A program made the translations under genes and the position numbers. Below the pieces are notes generated by a model. The model made no database searches. It saw only the letters and a list, made by a program, of their open reading frames with translations, and had not been told where the DNA came from. Shown in pieces: positions 25,805 through 35,539 of a DNA stretch of 64,000 nt. Where the stretch lies: positions 124,001-188,000 of the forward strand of contig NZ_JQBF01000004.1 in NCBI RefSeq assembly GCF_001437285.1. Direction: 5' to 3'. This DNA is from Pediococcus pentosaceus (GTDB lineage: Bacteria; Bacillota; Bacilli; Lactobacillales; Lactobacillaceae). Position 1 is the stretch's first letter; every line of letters begins with the position of its first letter.

Positions 25805-26587
25805 CTACAAATACTTAGCATCTTCAACAGGATCTTGAGATGTTAAAATCTTAGGACCGTCTGGTGTGATTACTAGTGTGTGTTCGTATTGACAAGAGAG
25901 ACTACCATCCATTGTAGTAACAGTCCAACCATCTGGAGCGGAAGTATCACATTGCCATCCCCCAACATTAACCATGGGTTCAATTGTAATCGTCATACCA
26001 TTCTTCAAGCGAGGACCATGTCCAGCTTCACCGTATCCAGGGACCATTGGATCTTCATGCATTGTAGGTTGGATACCATGCCCCACGAATTCACGAACAT
26101 CGCCATAACCCATTTCATCTTCAACATATGATTGAATTGCATGACCAATATCACCAATTCGGTTGCCTTCTACAGCTTGGTCAATCCCAAGATATAAAGC
26201 CTTTTTAGTAACTTCCATTAATTTTTTAACTTCATCGCTAACTTCGCCCACAGCAAAAGCCCAGCATGAGTCAGACATGTAGCCATCCACACTAACAACT
26301 GTATCAACCTTAACTAAGTCGCCTTCTTTAAGGATTAAACCCTTACGTGGAAAGCCATGACAAACTTCATTATTAACACTTACACAGGTTGCATATTCGT
26401 AGCCTTCAAATCCCTTTTCTTCAGGAACAGCACCGTTTTTGTCTAAGTATTTTAATGCAAACTTTTCAATTTCCCAGCTTGAGATACCTGGTTTAATAAT
26501 GTCACGAAGCCCGATATGCATACCAGCAAGTACTGCACCGGCCTTTCCCATTCCTTCAATTTCTCGTTCTGACTTTAATGTAATCAT
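25805..26587 (-). CDS. map: Methionine aminopeptidase type I
   Basis: This 260-residue cytoplasmic enzyme removes the initiator methionine. It shows the substrate-binding His77 (CHGFP) and the metal ligands Asp95, Asp106 (SDSC) and His in FVGHGIQ, with Glu ligands in ITIEPM and QYEHT. I chose the ATG at 26587, giving MITLKSEREIEGM as in other type I enzymes, with GGGTGG 6 bases before it; an in-frame ATG at 26608 would add seven basic residues. The last about 15 residues extend beyond the E. coli enzyme. Confidence 0.92.
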   Translation of the reverse strand: MITLKSEREIEGMGKAGAVLAGMHIGLRDIIKPGISSWEIEKFALKYLDKNGAVPEEKGFEGYEYATCVSVNNEVCHGFPRKGLILKEGDLVKVDTVVSVDGYMSDSCWAFAVGEVSDEVKKLMEVTKKALYLGIDQAVEGNRIGDIGHAIQSYVEDEMGYGDVREFVGHGIQPTMHEDPMVPGYGEAGHGPRLKNGMTITIEPMVNVGGWQCDTSAPDGWTVTTMDGSLSCQYEHTLVITPDGPKILTSQDPVEDAKYL

Positions 26588-26625
26588 TCTATCCACCCGT
26601 TTCTTCATAACTAACGTCTATACTA

Positions 26626-27486
26626 TCACAATTTTGGCGACCAAATTAGTCCAATCGCTTTACTACCAGTATAAGTACCTACATACGGACCAATCTGTCG
26701 TGACTCAACTTGCATTCCAGGGTATTTAGCCTTTAAAGTGCTTTGCCACTGCATACTACGATCTACATCATTGGCATCAATTACAGTTACTACTAAATTG
26801 GTATGGTCAACTAATTGTTTGTCAAAAATTTCTTCGATTGCTTCCATCGCATTCTTCATTTGCCGTTCTTTACCAACCATCTCTAAACGCCCTTGGTGAT
26901 TAATAGTTAGAATGGGGCGCATTCCAAAAAATGAGCCTACTAACGAGGTTCGGTTAGAAATATTTCCCATATTCTGAAGTTCTTTAATGTTATTTACTGC
27001 AATATAAGCTTGAGTCTGTCGACGATATTTACGCATTTGATGTAAAACTTCGTGGATATCTACTCCATTATCTAGAAGATGAGATGCTAGAATGGCAACC
27101 TTTTCTACACCAGCTAAAATAGAACCCGAATCATAAGGATAAACCTGGAGATCCTTAATCGCTGGAACCGATGCTGATACACTATTGATAAAACCACTCA
27201 AGCCTCCCGATAAACCAATGCACAAGGCTGCTTCATAACCTGCTTGAGCTAAGTTACTAAAGACTTCCTGCATTTCTTTCATTGGAATTTGAGAAGCTGT
27301 AGGATGATACTTTTCAAGCTTAAGCATTCGGTAAAATTCATCTGAATCAATGTCCATATTCTCATGATAAACATGTTTACCAAACATAACCGGTTGATTA
27401 ACGATCGTAAAATGATACTTACGCACGATTTCCGGAGCTATATTGGCTGAACTATCAATCACAATCGCTGTTTTACTTTGGTTCAT
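26626..27486 (-). CDS. DegV family fatty-acid-binding protein (FakB-like)
   Basis: This 286-residue two-domain DegV protein has the N-terminal IVIDSSANIAPE motif and fatty-acid pocket features (HPTASQIPMKEM, IGLSGGLSGFINSA-like segment). Homologues (FakB) present fatty acids to the FakA kinase for phospholipid synthesis. Its start overlaps the end of trxA by 14 bases, so translation is probably coupled. No fakA is nearby. Confidence 0.85.
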   Translation of the reverse strand: MNQSKTAIVIDSSANIAPEIVRKYHFTIVNQPVMFGKHVYHENMDIDSDEFYRMLKLEKYHPTASQIPMKEMQEVFSNLAQAGYEAALCIGLSGGLSGFINSVSASVPAIKDLQVYPYDSGSILAGVEKVAILASHLLDNGVDIHEVLHQMRKYRRQTQAYIAVNNIKELQNMGNISNRTSLVGSFFGMRPILTINHQGRLEMVGKERQMKNAMEAIEEIFDKQLVDHTNLVVTVIDANDVDRSMQWQSTLKAKYPGMQVESRQIGPYVGTYTGSKAIGLIWSPKL

Positions 27487-27802
27487 TTTCTGATATCTTC
27501 TTTTCTAAGTATTTGGCTAATTTTGCTTCAGGATAATACCCCGTCACTTTTTCAATGGCTTTTCCATCTTTAAACAAAACCAATGCTGGAATGCTCATAA
27601 TTTTAAAAGATTCTGCTACTGCTTGATTGTTATCCACATTCATTTTGGCAAACTGGATTTGATCTCCATAAGTTTTTTCCAAACTCTCTAAGGCTGGTTC
27701 CATCATTTTACAAGGACCACACCAAGGAGCCCAAAAGTCCACAATGGTTAGTCCAGATTGTGTCACGTCAGTTAAGTTATCTTGATTAATTGTAACGGCC
27801 AT
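27473..27802 (-). CDS. trxA: Thioredoxin
   Basis: This 109-residue thioredoxin has the active site WCGPC at residues 27-31 and the cis-proline segment SIPALVLFKDG. It is a cytoplasmic protein disulfide reductase recycled by thioredoxin reductase. AAAAGGAG lies upstream of the ATG. The gene overlaps degV, and terC lies 39 bases upstream in the same direction. Confidence 0.94.
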   Translation of the reverse strand: MAVTINQDNLTDVTQSGLTIVDFWAPWCGPCKMMEPALESLEKTYGDQIQFAKMNVDNNQAVAESFKIMSIPALVLFKDGKAIEKVTGYYPEAKLAKYLEKKISENEPK

Positions 27803-27841
27803 TTCTGTCTCCTTTTTACTAACTTGTTACCATAAATTATA

Positions 27842-28579
27842 TCATTGTTTTTTTGCCGGTCTTTTGGCATAGTGAATTCCAATTGTAATTAAAAAGGCTA
27901 AGATCACAATTCCCGCAAAAACAATCGATGGAATTTCAATATCAATCATTGGAATGGACAATAAAAGTTTTAACGCAATAATTCCAATTAATACGTATGC
28001 CATCGTTTCTAATTCCGGAATTTTTTGCATCATTTTCATGATTACTTCAGCAATGCCCCGCATGGCTAAAATCCCAATCAGACCACCAATTAAAACAATT
28101 ACCGGATTAGATGAAATTGCTAAGGAAGCCAAGACTGAATCGACGGAGAAAACAATATCCATAAATTCAATTTGGATTACCACCCGCCAGAACACGGAAA
28201 GTCGCCCTTCTTTTTTAACTAGTTTTCGCGTCTTACGTCCTCTTTTTTGCTTGTCAAAGAACCTAAATACCAAGTAGGCTAAGTATAAAGCTCCAATTAC
28301 CTTTATTTCCCACAAGTTAATTAAAAAGGTACCGATTCCGATAACGATAAATCTGAAAATATAGGCGCCCCATAAACCATAAAATAGGGATTTTTCACGT
28401 TCTTTTTTATCTTCTAAAACTTGTGTTTGAGTTGCTAAAACCACTGCATTGTCGACCGATAAGATACATTCAATCATTACCAATGAAAAAATTACTAACC
28501 AGTCGGAACTGGAGGACAACACGTTTTCCCAATTATTAATATCGAAAAAGGGTCCATATAGGTTTGTTAATATATTCAA
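27842..28579 (-). CDS. TerC family integral membrane protein
   Basis: This 245-residue protein has seven or more helices and two copies of the TerC motif with conserved acidic residues (ECILSVDNAVV and FMDIVFSVDSVLA). These are linked to metal-ion (Mn2+) export in homologues such as Alx/MeeF/YceF. I chose the TTG at 28579 (MNILTNLYGPFFD), which has AAAGGAGAAAG upstream and matches family N-termini; a longer frame from 28642 would add 21 basic residues. No yybP-ykoY riboswitch is visible. Confidence 0.82.
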   Translation of the reverse strand: MNILTNLYGPFFDINNWENVLSSSSDWLVIFSLVMIECILSVDNAVVLATQTQVLEDKKEREKSLFYGLWGAYIFRFIVIGIGTFLINLWEIKVIGALYLAYLVFRFFDKQKRGRKTRKLVKKEGRLSVFWRVVIQIEFMDIVFSVDSVLASLAISSNPVIVLIGGLIGILAMRGIAEVIMKMMQKIPELETMAYVLIGIIALKLLLSIPMIDIEIPSIVFAGIVILAFLITIGIHYAKRPAKKQ

Positions 28580-28690
28580 TAAATTCTTTCTCCTTTTTTC
28601 TTCTAAACACTTTATTTTAATCGATTTAGTATATTTTTTCATCCCATTGGGGTTAAACTAATAATATTAAATACAGTGAGGATTATTACT

Positions 28691-29629
28691 ATGCTAAAAG
28701 TTACTAAAAAGTCTGACGACTTTTCTTGGATTCAAGTTTCCAATCCTAGCACGCTTGAACTTCAAACTTTAGTCAAAACTTACCATGCTACATCGGAAGC
28801 TTTAAGCTATGCTATTGATAAAAATGAACGAGCACGGGCTGAAATTGACGAACCCAATAACATTTTTTTGATCATTTTTCATGCACTCAGTGCTAATTTA
28901 AAAGAAGGCGTTCAAACCGAGCCCGCGGCATTCATGTTTCTACCAAAGGCGCTGGTGGTTTTTACGCATGATTCAACTCACTATGTGAATAAACTTTTAG
29001 ATCGCAATGTTAAAACACTAATACGCAAAAATAGTGATCCTAATTTTGAATTTAATAACTCGTTTATGGTCAACGCCGTTTTCAATACGATCTATGAACT
29101 AACGATTCGCTTTAATGACGCTGTTTCACGAATTAATTTTGACCGTCAAGAAATTCAAAATAAATTTAAAACTCGTTTAAATCACAATGGAATTCAAAGC
29201 ATGCTACAGTTGGAGACTAGTTTGATTTATTTATTAACATCTTTGAAATCAAATACTTCATTATTAAATAGCATGCTTCGTATGCCAAACTTAAAATTAA
29301 CTAAGGGACAACGTACGCGCCTAGAAGAAATTGTGATTGAGTCTGAACAAAGTCAAGAAATGGCTCAGCTCTCATCTGATATCATCGAACAAGTCTCCAA
29401 ATCCTACTCTGACATCTTGGATAACAACTTAAATAACACGATGAAATTTCTAACCATCTTATCTATTATTTTAGCTGTCCCCAACATTGTCTTCGGATTT
29501 TATGGACAAAATGTTAGCCTACCAATGGCCAATACGCCTTGGAGCTGGACACTGACCATTCTAATTTCGTTTGCTTTAATTTTGATTGTCTATCTCATCG
29601 CCAACTGGAGCAATTTTTTCAAAAAATAA
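28691..29629 (+). CDS. CorA-like divalent cation transporter with GQN in place of GMN
   Basis: This 312-residue protein has a long cytoplasmic domain (about 1-250) with a coiled helix, then two C-terminal membrane helices, as in CorA. The pore signature between them, YGMN in Mg2+ transporters, reads YGQN (Gly272-Gln273-Asn274). This may alter ion selectivity. I chose the ATG at 28691 with GAGG 9 bases upstream; a GTG at 28676 overlaps that site. It is divergent from terC, also a cation-related membrane protein. Confidence 0.85.
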   Translation: MLKVTKKSDDFSWIQVSNPSTLELQTLVKTYHATSEALSYAIDKNERARAEIDEPNNIFLIIFHALSANLKEGVQTEPAAFMFLPKALVVFTHDSTHYVNKLLDRNVKTLIRKNSDPNFEFNNSFMVNAVFNTIYELTIRFNDAVSRINFDRQEIQNKFKTRLNHNGIQSMLQLETSLIYLLTSLKSNTSLLNSMLRMPNLKLTKGQRTRLEEIVIESEQSQEMAQLSSDIIEQVSKSYSDILDNNLNNTMKFLTILSIILAVPNIVFGFYGQNVSLPMANTPWSWTLTILISFALILIVYLIANWSNFFKK

Positions 29630-29636
29630 CGTTAAT

Positions 29637-29699
29637 AAAAAGAACTGTAACTACTGTCTCAGGCTTTCACCAGCCTGATTCGTCGTTACAGTTCTTTTT
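29637..29699. terminator. Bidirectional terminator with an extra internal hairpin
   Basis: An outer 15-bp stem (AAAAAGAACTGTAAC with its complement) encloses an inner CAGGCT/AGCCTG hairpin. The right arm contains the last codons and the stop of yibF on the minus strand. Confidence 0.8.
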
Positions 29700-30447
29700 G
29701 TTTGCGTTGCCGCAATTGCATTACCCACGCTGTCAATGGCACCGTGCTAATTACTCCAATAAATCCAATTAGAATCATTGAAAGTTCCGCAGCAAAAATT
29801 TTGTTATTAATAAACTCACTAAAACTGTATTTTAACTTAACATACCAAATGAATAATCCTAGAAAACTACCAAAGAAGCCAAAAAACAAGGTATTTAAAG
29901 CTGTTCCAATGATTTCTTTACCAATTTCATATCCATGTACAAACAATTTACTGTAGTCTAGGTCTGGAGTAGTCTCAATTAATTCTTGTAACCCAGCCGA
30001 CACAGCAATTGCCGCCTCAGCTACCGCTCCAAGCGAGCTAACCATCATTGTCGCTAACATCACATCACTGAATTTAATACCAATTAAAAGTGACATCCCC
30101 TCTAAATCTTCATTATTTTCATTGGCAAATCCATGAACTAACAAATGGGGTTGCAGCAATAAAATTAACCCGATTAGGACCATCAAAACTAGGACAGAAC
30201 TGTAGAAAGCATTTTGGGTAATTTGATCATCATCACTGCCCATAAAAATGGTGGTTGCAAGGATAATCAAGCCACTAATACTTGTTATTACTAGCGCCGG
30301 AAATCCCCATGCAATTAATGCAATATTTAGGAATAATATGGCAAAATTGAAGATAATACTTAAAAAGGCCCGGACTCCCGTTGCACCGCCCACAATAATC
30401 ATTAACAGGGCTAAAATTAGCATCAATATTAAAGTTACGCTATGCAT
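29686..30447 (-). CDS. YibF-like membrane protein (YibE/F family)
   Basis: This 253-residue protein has about seven membrane helices and the family core LGAVAEAAIAVSAGLQEL. It is the short partner of the downstream-oriented YibE/F pair found in Firmicutes. I chose the ATG at 30447, with GGGGGCGG upstream, so the gene overlaps yibE by 8 bases. The function of the family is not established; both proteins probably form one membrane complex. Confidence 0.8.
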   Translation of the reverse strand: MHSVTLILMLILALLMIIVGGATGVRAFLSIIFNFAILFLNIALIAWGFPALVITSISGLIILATTIFMGSDDDQITQNAFYSSVLVLMVLIGLILLLQPHLLVHGFANENNEDLEGMSLLIGIKFSDVMLATMMVSSLGAVAEAAIAVSAGLQELIETTPDLDYSKLFVHGYEIGKEIIGTALNTLFFGFFGSFLGLFIWYVKLKYSFSEFINNKIFAAELSMILIGFIGVISTVPLTAWVMQLRQRKQKEL

Positions 30448-31546
30448 GTTGCACCGCCCCCTTCTTAAAGAAAATGCCAACCAGCCAGCTAGCAATAGGA
30501 ACGGTTAATACAATCCCAATTCCACTAATTAAGCTTTGTACAAATCCCAGTTGCATGTTCATTTCAAACGAGTAGCCCCAACCGTTTCCATTTCTAAGAT
30601 ACAGAGCCATCATTGAAAATGTATCTGCCATAAATATCATGAATAAAACGTTAAGGAGAGGACCCATAATTGTTTTCCCGATATTTCGGCCGGAAATCCA
30701 GAGCTGTTTCATTGAAATTAGCGGATTTTCTTTTCGTAACTTGGCAAGACTAACAATAATGTCAGTTGATTCATCCATTACCGCTCCCAATGATCCTAGT
30801 ACTGTTTCAGCTAGAAATAAAGGTTCGGGATTTTGTGTTACGTACTCCATCGTTTCAAAATGAAGTCCCCCATTATTGGTAAGTCTAAAGACTAATAAAC
30901 TAATAGCGACTGCGATGAAAGTTCCTAACATCGTCGTTGTAAAGCTTACCCACATTTTTTTGTTCCAACCTAAAACTAATACTAACGTTACCGCACAAAA
31001 AACGGCCGCGATTCCGCTAAAAATCCAAAAAACTCCTGAGCCCTCTTGCTGAACATCGATTTCCACTGCAATAAAAAATAAAATGGTGTTTAAAATCAAG
31101 CTTAAGAGCGCCCTTAATCCGGTCGACTTCATCATTATTAATAAGCCGATTACCATCACAATTAAGATGGTCAAAGGCACGTCGCGTTTCAAATCTGTAA
31201 TTGTAGCTGTCTTAATCTGATGGTGGTGTCGGGTTAAATGTAATAAGACCGTTTGGCCTTTACGGTATTTTAAATCCGTCGCCTGCGACTTAGTATATTC
31301 ATTATTAACCGTGATAATTCGATTACGCTCTTTACCATTTAAAATTTTCACTTTAAGCTGTTGTCGGACACTGTAATCTTGATTTTTAAAATTATCAATT
31401 TGGACAGCTTTACTAATTTTTTTAACACTTTCAATACGTCCAACCGGTGTTTGATATAAAAAAGCATCATTTTTAACAAAGAAGACCGCTGCAAGCCCCA
31501 TCAGCACAATACTTAGTACCAAGATTACTTTTTTATTCCAATACAT
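30440..31546 (-). CDS. YibE-like membrane protein (YibE/F family)
   Basis: This 368-residue protein has one N-terminal helix, an extracytoplasmic domain of about 100 residues (OB-like, with repeated basic residues), then about seven helices with the core LGSLGAVMDESTDIIVSLA. I chose the ATG at 31546 because it overlaps the GNAT stop codon by one base (TAATG), a coupled start. The gene sits between the GNAT gene and yibF and overlaps both, so the three form one transcription unit. Confidence 0.8.
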   Translation of the reverse strand: MYWNKKVILVLSIVLMGLAAVFFVKNDAFLYQTPVGRIESVKKISKAVQIDNFKNQDYSVRQQLKVKILNGKERNRIITVNNEYTKSQATDLKYRKGQTVLLHLTRHHHQIKTATITDLKRDVPLTILIVMVIGLLIMMKSTGLRALLSLILNTILFFIAVEIDVQQEGSGVFWIFSGIAAVFCAVTLVLVLGWNKKMWVSFTTTMLGTFIAVAISLLVFRLTNNGGLHFETMEYVTQNPEPLFLAETVLGSLGAVMDESTDIIVSLAKLRKENPLISMKQLWISGRNIGKTIMGPLLNVLFMIFMADTFSMMALYLRNGNGWGYSFEMNMQLGFVQSLISGIGIVLTVPIASWLVGIFFKKGAVQHA

Positions 31547-31977
31547 TAAATCGCCTTTTCCATCCAATAATGTACAATGCCCGCTTCCATTTCTGGGCCA
31601 CTAACGCGCTCGTAATTCATCGCAAAGTAAAATGGTTCCGCACTCTCTTGAGCATGTAATTTAATTTTTTTAATGTTCATTTTAACTGCTTGGGCTTCAA
31701 TAAATTCAAACAAATCACGCGCTAACCCATGACGTCGATATCCAGTTTTAGTTGCCACTCTTTGTACAACCCAAGTATCATCATCGACGCGTCGTGCTCG
31801 CGCCGTCACAATCGGTTTAGCTTCGTCGTAGCCCACAAAGTAAGTAAAGAAATCTTCATTTTCGTCAAATTCAAGAGCCGGATCAATGCCCTGTTCTTCA
31901 ATAAATACTTTTTTACGAATTTCTAACGCATCCATATAAACTGGTCCAGTAGCACCTCTAACCATTTTAGCTTCCAT
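31546..31977 (-). CDS. GNAT family N-acetyltransferase (ElaA/YjcF type)
   Basis: This 143-residue enzyme begins with an IRKKVFIEEQGID segment typical of YjcF/ElaA proteins and has the acetyl-CoA loop RRHGLARDLF (R/Q-x-x-G-x-A). The substrate is unknown. It leads the operon with yibE and yibF, coupled by a TAATG overlap. Confidence 0.82.
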   Translation of the reverse strand: MEAKMVRGATGPVYMDALEIRKKVFIEEQGIDPALEFDENEDFFTYFVGYDEAKPIVTARARRVDDDTWVVQRVATKTGYRRHGLARDLFEFIEAQAVKMNIKKIKLHAQESAEPFYFAMNYERVSGPEMEAGIVHYWMEKAI

Positions 31978-32182
31978 ACTAGTTCGCCTCCGAAACTATC
32001 TTTTAATAATATATCTATCATATTAACCCAGATAACTTATTAATGGCTGCTTAATTCAGAAGAATTATTAAAATTTTATTTTATTCATCCCCCTTACCCA
32101 ATAGTTAACCAAATCATTTAAAAAAATATGGTAAAATTGCATTTATGCATTAATCTTGTTCTATTTGAAAGGTCTTTAAAAA

Positions 32183-34339
32183 ATGAAATCTTTAAAATCA
32201 AAAATTGATACTAGATTCGGATTCTTTATCCTTATTACTATTTTATTTTGGGCGAAGACTCTGTTTGCATATCTAGCTGATATTTCACTAGGTGTAGGTA
32301 GTATCTTTCAATGGATAATTCTTTTAATTAATCCAGTTGCTACAACCGTCCTCATCTTTGGACTTGCATTATATATTCGACCGAAAAAAATTTTTTATTG
32401 GGTAGCGATGTTGTTGGATGTCGCCAATACCGTCATGCTCTATCTCAATGTAATCTACTTTAGAGAATTTTCTGACTTTATGACCGTTAATACTATGTTG
32501 GGCTATTCCAAGGTTAATCAAGGCTTAAGTGCTAGCTCAATGTCCTTAACTAATGTTCATGATATTTTCTACTGGTTAGATATCATCGTTATTTTCTTAT
32601 TACTCGTTCTGAAGAAAATAAAAATGGACCCCCATCCTTTACCTAAAAAGTTTGGGTTTCAAATCACCTCACTGGGCTTTTTATTTTTTGCATTTAATCT
32701 AATGCTCGCGGAAATGGATCGCCCGCAGTTAATTACTAGAACTTTTGATCGTTCTTATATTGTTAAATACATGGGGCTCGATGCCTTTACTGCTTATGAT
32801 GGTGTCCAACTTGAACGTAACCATAAAATGCGTTCTGAAGCTAAGAAAAGTGAATTAACTTCAATTGAAAAATATGTTAAGCATCATTATGCTAAACCGT
32901 CGAATGTTACTTTTGCCAAGGCTAAGGGAAAAAATGTTATTATCATTCACCTAGAAAGTTTCCAACAATTCTTAATCGATGATAAAGTGGAAGGCCAAAC
33001 AGTCACACCATTCCTAAACAGCATTTATCACAGTAAATCAACTTACTCATTTAGTAACTTTTTCCATCAAGTTGGTCAAGGTAAAACTAGTGATGCTGAA
33101 AATATGCTTGAAACTGGTACGTTTGGGACAGCTCAAGGTTCACTGTTCGCTCAGTTAGGATCTGATCAAACCTTCCAAGCTGCTCCAGCAATTTTAAAAC
33201 AACATGGAAACTACACTTCTGCGGTTTTCCACGGTAATACTGCTTCATTTTGGAATCGTAATAGCACTTATAAAAATATGGGTTATGAGAACTTCTTCTC
33301 TGCCAGTGATTTTGATGTTTCTGGGGATAAATCTACTACCTATGGTCTAAAAGATAAGCTTCTCTTCAAAGATTCAATTAAGTACCTTCAACACTTACAG
33401 CAGCCGTTTTATGCTAAATACATCACTGTAAGTAACCACATCCCATACACTTTAGATGATGAGGATAGTACTTTTAAAACGCCTAGTACTGGCGATAAAA
33501 CTGTAGACAACTACTTCAAAACTGCTAATTACTTAGATCAATCTGTTGAAGAATTCTTTAATTTCTTAAAGAAATCCGGTTTGTATGATGATTCGATGAT
33601 TGTTTTATACGGTGATCATTATGGAATTTCCAATTCCTCTAATACAGCACTAGCTAAAACTTTTGAACAAGATCCGGATCATTTTAAAGAATTCGGCTCT
33701 AATCCAACTGAAAATTGGAATAATTGGGATAATTCACAGCTCCAACGAGTCCCATTAATGATTCACATTCCAGGTATGAAAGATGGTGGCATTCAATCCC
33801 AATATGGTGGTGAAATTGATGTTCTACCAACGATCTTGCATTTATTAGGAATCTCAACCAAAAACTATATCCAATTTGGTACTGACCTGTTGTCTAAGCA
33901 ACATGACCAAGTGGTTGCTTTTAGAAATAACGATTATGTAACACCAACCTATAGTTCTATCGGTGGTAAACTTTATGACAGTTCCGGCAATGAGATTACC
34001 GATCCTAACACCACTTTTAAAAAGAAAGTTGAAAAAGATCGTAAAGCTGCTAAAGAACAATTAGCGATGTCAGATTCGTTAAATGAAAAGAATCTCCTCC
34101 GTTTCTATAAGAATCCGGACTTTAAAAAGGTTAATTCAGCTAACTACAATTATTCGGATGGTTTAACGAAAGCCATCAAGCTAGAAGATAAATTAGGCTT
34201 AAAATCGACTTCTATGTTCTCCAAGAATCAAGATAAATCACTTGAAGATTTGTACAAAACTAATGCTCCTGAAGCAAACCACAAATCAACTAGTGAAAAC
34301 CGAATTAAAATTACAAATCCAGATGCCAATGGCAGTTAA
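32183..34339 (+). CDS. ltaS: Lipoteichoic acid synthase family protein
   Basis: This 718-residue enzyme polymerises glycerol phosphate onto the lipid anchor on the outer membrane face. Five N-terminal membrane helices (up to about residue 175) precede the extracellular sulfatase-like domain. Glu258 (HLESF) and the nucleophile Thr302 (GQGKTSDAE) match the known catalytic residues of LtaS by spacing, and YGDHYG supplies further metal ligands. The C-terminal about 70 residues are Lys/Ser-rich. An extended -10 (TGGTAAAAT) lies upstream. Lactobacilli often have more than one paralogue, so a primase-like role is not excluded. Confidence 0.88.
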   Translation: MKSLKSKIDTRFGFFILITILFWAKTLFAYLADISLGVGSIFQWIILLINPVATTVLIFGLALYIRPKKIFYWVAMLLDVANTVMLYLNVIYFREFSDFMTVNTMLGYSKVNQGLSASSMSLTNVHDIFYWLDIIVIFLLLVLKKIKMDPHPLPKKFGFQITSLGFLFFAFNLMLAEMDRPQLITRTFDRSYIVKYMGLDAFTAYDGVQLERNHKMRSEAKKSELTSIEKYVKHHYAKPSNVTFAKAKGKNVIIIHLESFQQFLIDDKVEGQTVTPFLNSIYHSKSTYSFSNFFHQVGQGKTSDAENMLETGTFGTAQGSLFAQLGSDQTFQAAPAILKQHGNYTSAVFHGNTASFWNRNSTYKNMGYENFFSASDFDVSGDKSTTYGLKDKLLFKDSIKYLQHLQQPFYAKYITVSNHIPYTLDDEDSTFKTPSTGDKTVDNYFKTANYLDQSVEEFFNFLKKSGLYDDSMIVLYGDHYGISNSSNTALAKTFEQDPDHFKEFGSNPTENWNNWDNSQLQRVPLMIHIPGMKDGGIQSQYGGEIDVLPTILHLLGISTKNYIQFGTDLLSKQHDQVVAFRNNDYVTPTYSSIGGKLYDSSGNEITDPNTTFKKKVEKDRKAAKEQLAMSDSLNEKNLLRFYKNPDFKKVNSANYNYSDGLTKAIKLEDKLGLKSTSMFSKNQDKSLEDLYKTNAPEANHKSTSENRIKITNPDANGS

Positions 34340-34340
34340 C

Positions 34341-34382
34341 AAAAATGCAGTGAACTTAGTTTTTAAGTTCACTGCATTTTTA
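34341..34382. terminator. Bidirectional intrinsic terminator
   Basis: AAAAATGCAGTGAACTTA pairs with TAAGTTCACTGCATTTTT, an 18-bp stem between convergent genes. Confidence 0.9.
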
Positions 34383-34392
34383 TATATTCAGA

Positions 34393-35379
34393 TTATTTTT
34401 CAAACATGGATGTACTATGAACAGGTCCACGTTTGCCTGGATATAAGTCGTTCATAATTTGATTTACCGCGATCGGGCCTTCACCAAAGGCGGTTGCAAT
34501 TAGTCTTAACTTTCCAGGATACTCTACCCCATCACCAATCGCGTAAATATTTTTCATATTTGTATGCATCAGGCTATCGACGGCAAACATACGATGTTCT
34601 TGGGCCAAATCGATTTCCCATCCTTTGATAATTTTATTACTAGAGGTAAATCCGTAGTTAACAATTAGTTTATCAAAATGGGTAGCTTTTAAGGCTTCGG
34701 TACCAATTTCTTTCAAATCGACATCGATTCCTTCGACAGCCTCGCGAACATCATTAATTAAATACGGTGTCATCACTTTAACCGTCGATTCTTGGAGGCG
34801 TTGTACATTCCGTTCCATCCCCCTAAATTGCTGTCGACGATGCACCAAACTGACACTTTTAGCAATTGGTTCCAGCATAAGCGCAATATCAATGGCCGAG
34901 TCACCACCACCTGCCACTAAAACATCCTGATTTTCAAAATGTTCAACATCGGGCATATGATAGTAGATTTTTTTATCTTCTAAATGGTCCAACCCTTCCA
35001 CAGCTAACTTTCGCGGATTAAATGCTCCATTACCAGTTGCTAAAAGAATTGCTCGGGTATCGTATTCATTCCGATTAGTTTTAACATGGTAAAAATCAGC
35101 TTGAGCTTGAATATCAACAACGGTTTCGTTAAGACGAATTTCAGTTCCGACCAAGCGCGTTTGTTTTTCAAGTTCTTTAGCCAAATTAGCTGCTTTTATT
35201 CCAGCATAACCACCGACATCGTAAATCATTTTTTCTGGATAAAGTGCAGCAACTTGTCCACCAGCTTGTGGAAGGCTTTCAATAATTTGTGTTTTGGCAG
35301 TGCGCATTCCAGCATAAAAACCAGCAAATAAACCGGCTGGACCCCCACCAATAATCGTAATATCATACATTTCCGTCAT
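34393..35379 (-). CDS. Ferredoxin/flavodoxin-NADP+ reductase, thioredoxin-reductase-like type (YumC)
   Basis: This 328-residue flavoprotein has the FAD motif GGGPAGLFAG at residues 11-20, the NADPH motif VAGGGDSAID, and the FAD closing motif AIGDG. It lacks the CxxC of thioredoxin reductase, which places it with the YumC-type ferredoxin-NADP+ reductases. It would pass electrons between NADPH and small iron-sulfur or flavin proteins. In low-GC bacteria a natural partner is flavoprotein NrdI, and an nrdI gene is at 55446, though not adjacent. Confidence 0.87.
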   Translation of the reverse strand: MTEMYDITIIGGGPAGLFAGFYAGMRTAKTQIIESLPQAGGQVAALYPEKMIYDVGGYAGIKAANLAKELEKQTRLVGTEIRLNETVVDIQAQADFYHVKTNRNEYDTRAILLATGNGAFNPRKLAVEGLDHLEDKKIYYHMPDVEHFENQDVLVAGGGDSAIDIALMLEPIAKSVSLVHRRQQFRGMERNVQRLQESTVKVMTPYLINDVREAVEGIDVDLKEIGTEALKATHFDKLIVNYGFTSSNKIIKGWEIDLAQEHRMFAVDSLMHTNMKNIYAIGDGVEYPGKLRLIATAFGEGPIAVNQIMNDLYPGKRGPVHSTSMFEK

Positions 35380-35539
35380 TGCCTGTGCTCCCTTATTAAA
35401 TCAATTTCATTTTTATAATCCACCAAATATATTACCAGCTTCTTCAATAAAAAAGAATGCTTGGGATTGTCTTTTAAGCTTTGTTTACGTATGATTAAAG
35501 TAAGTTTAATACATAAATTGTTTATTCGGAGGGGTTCTT

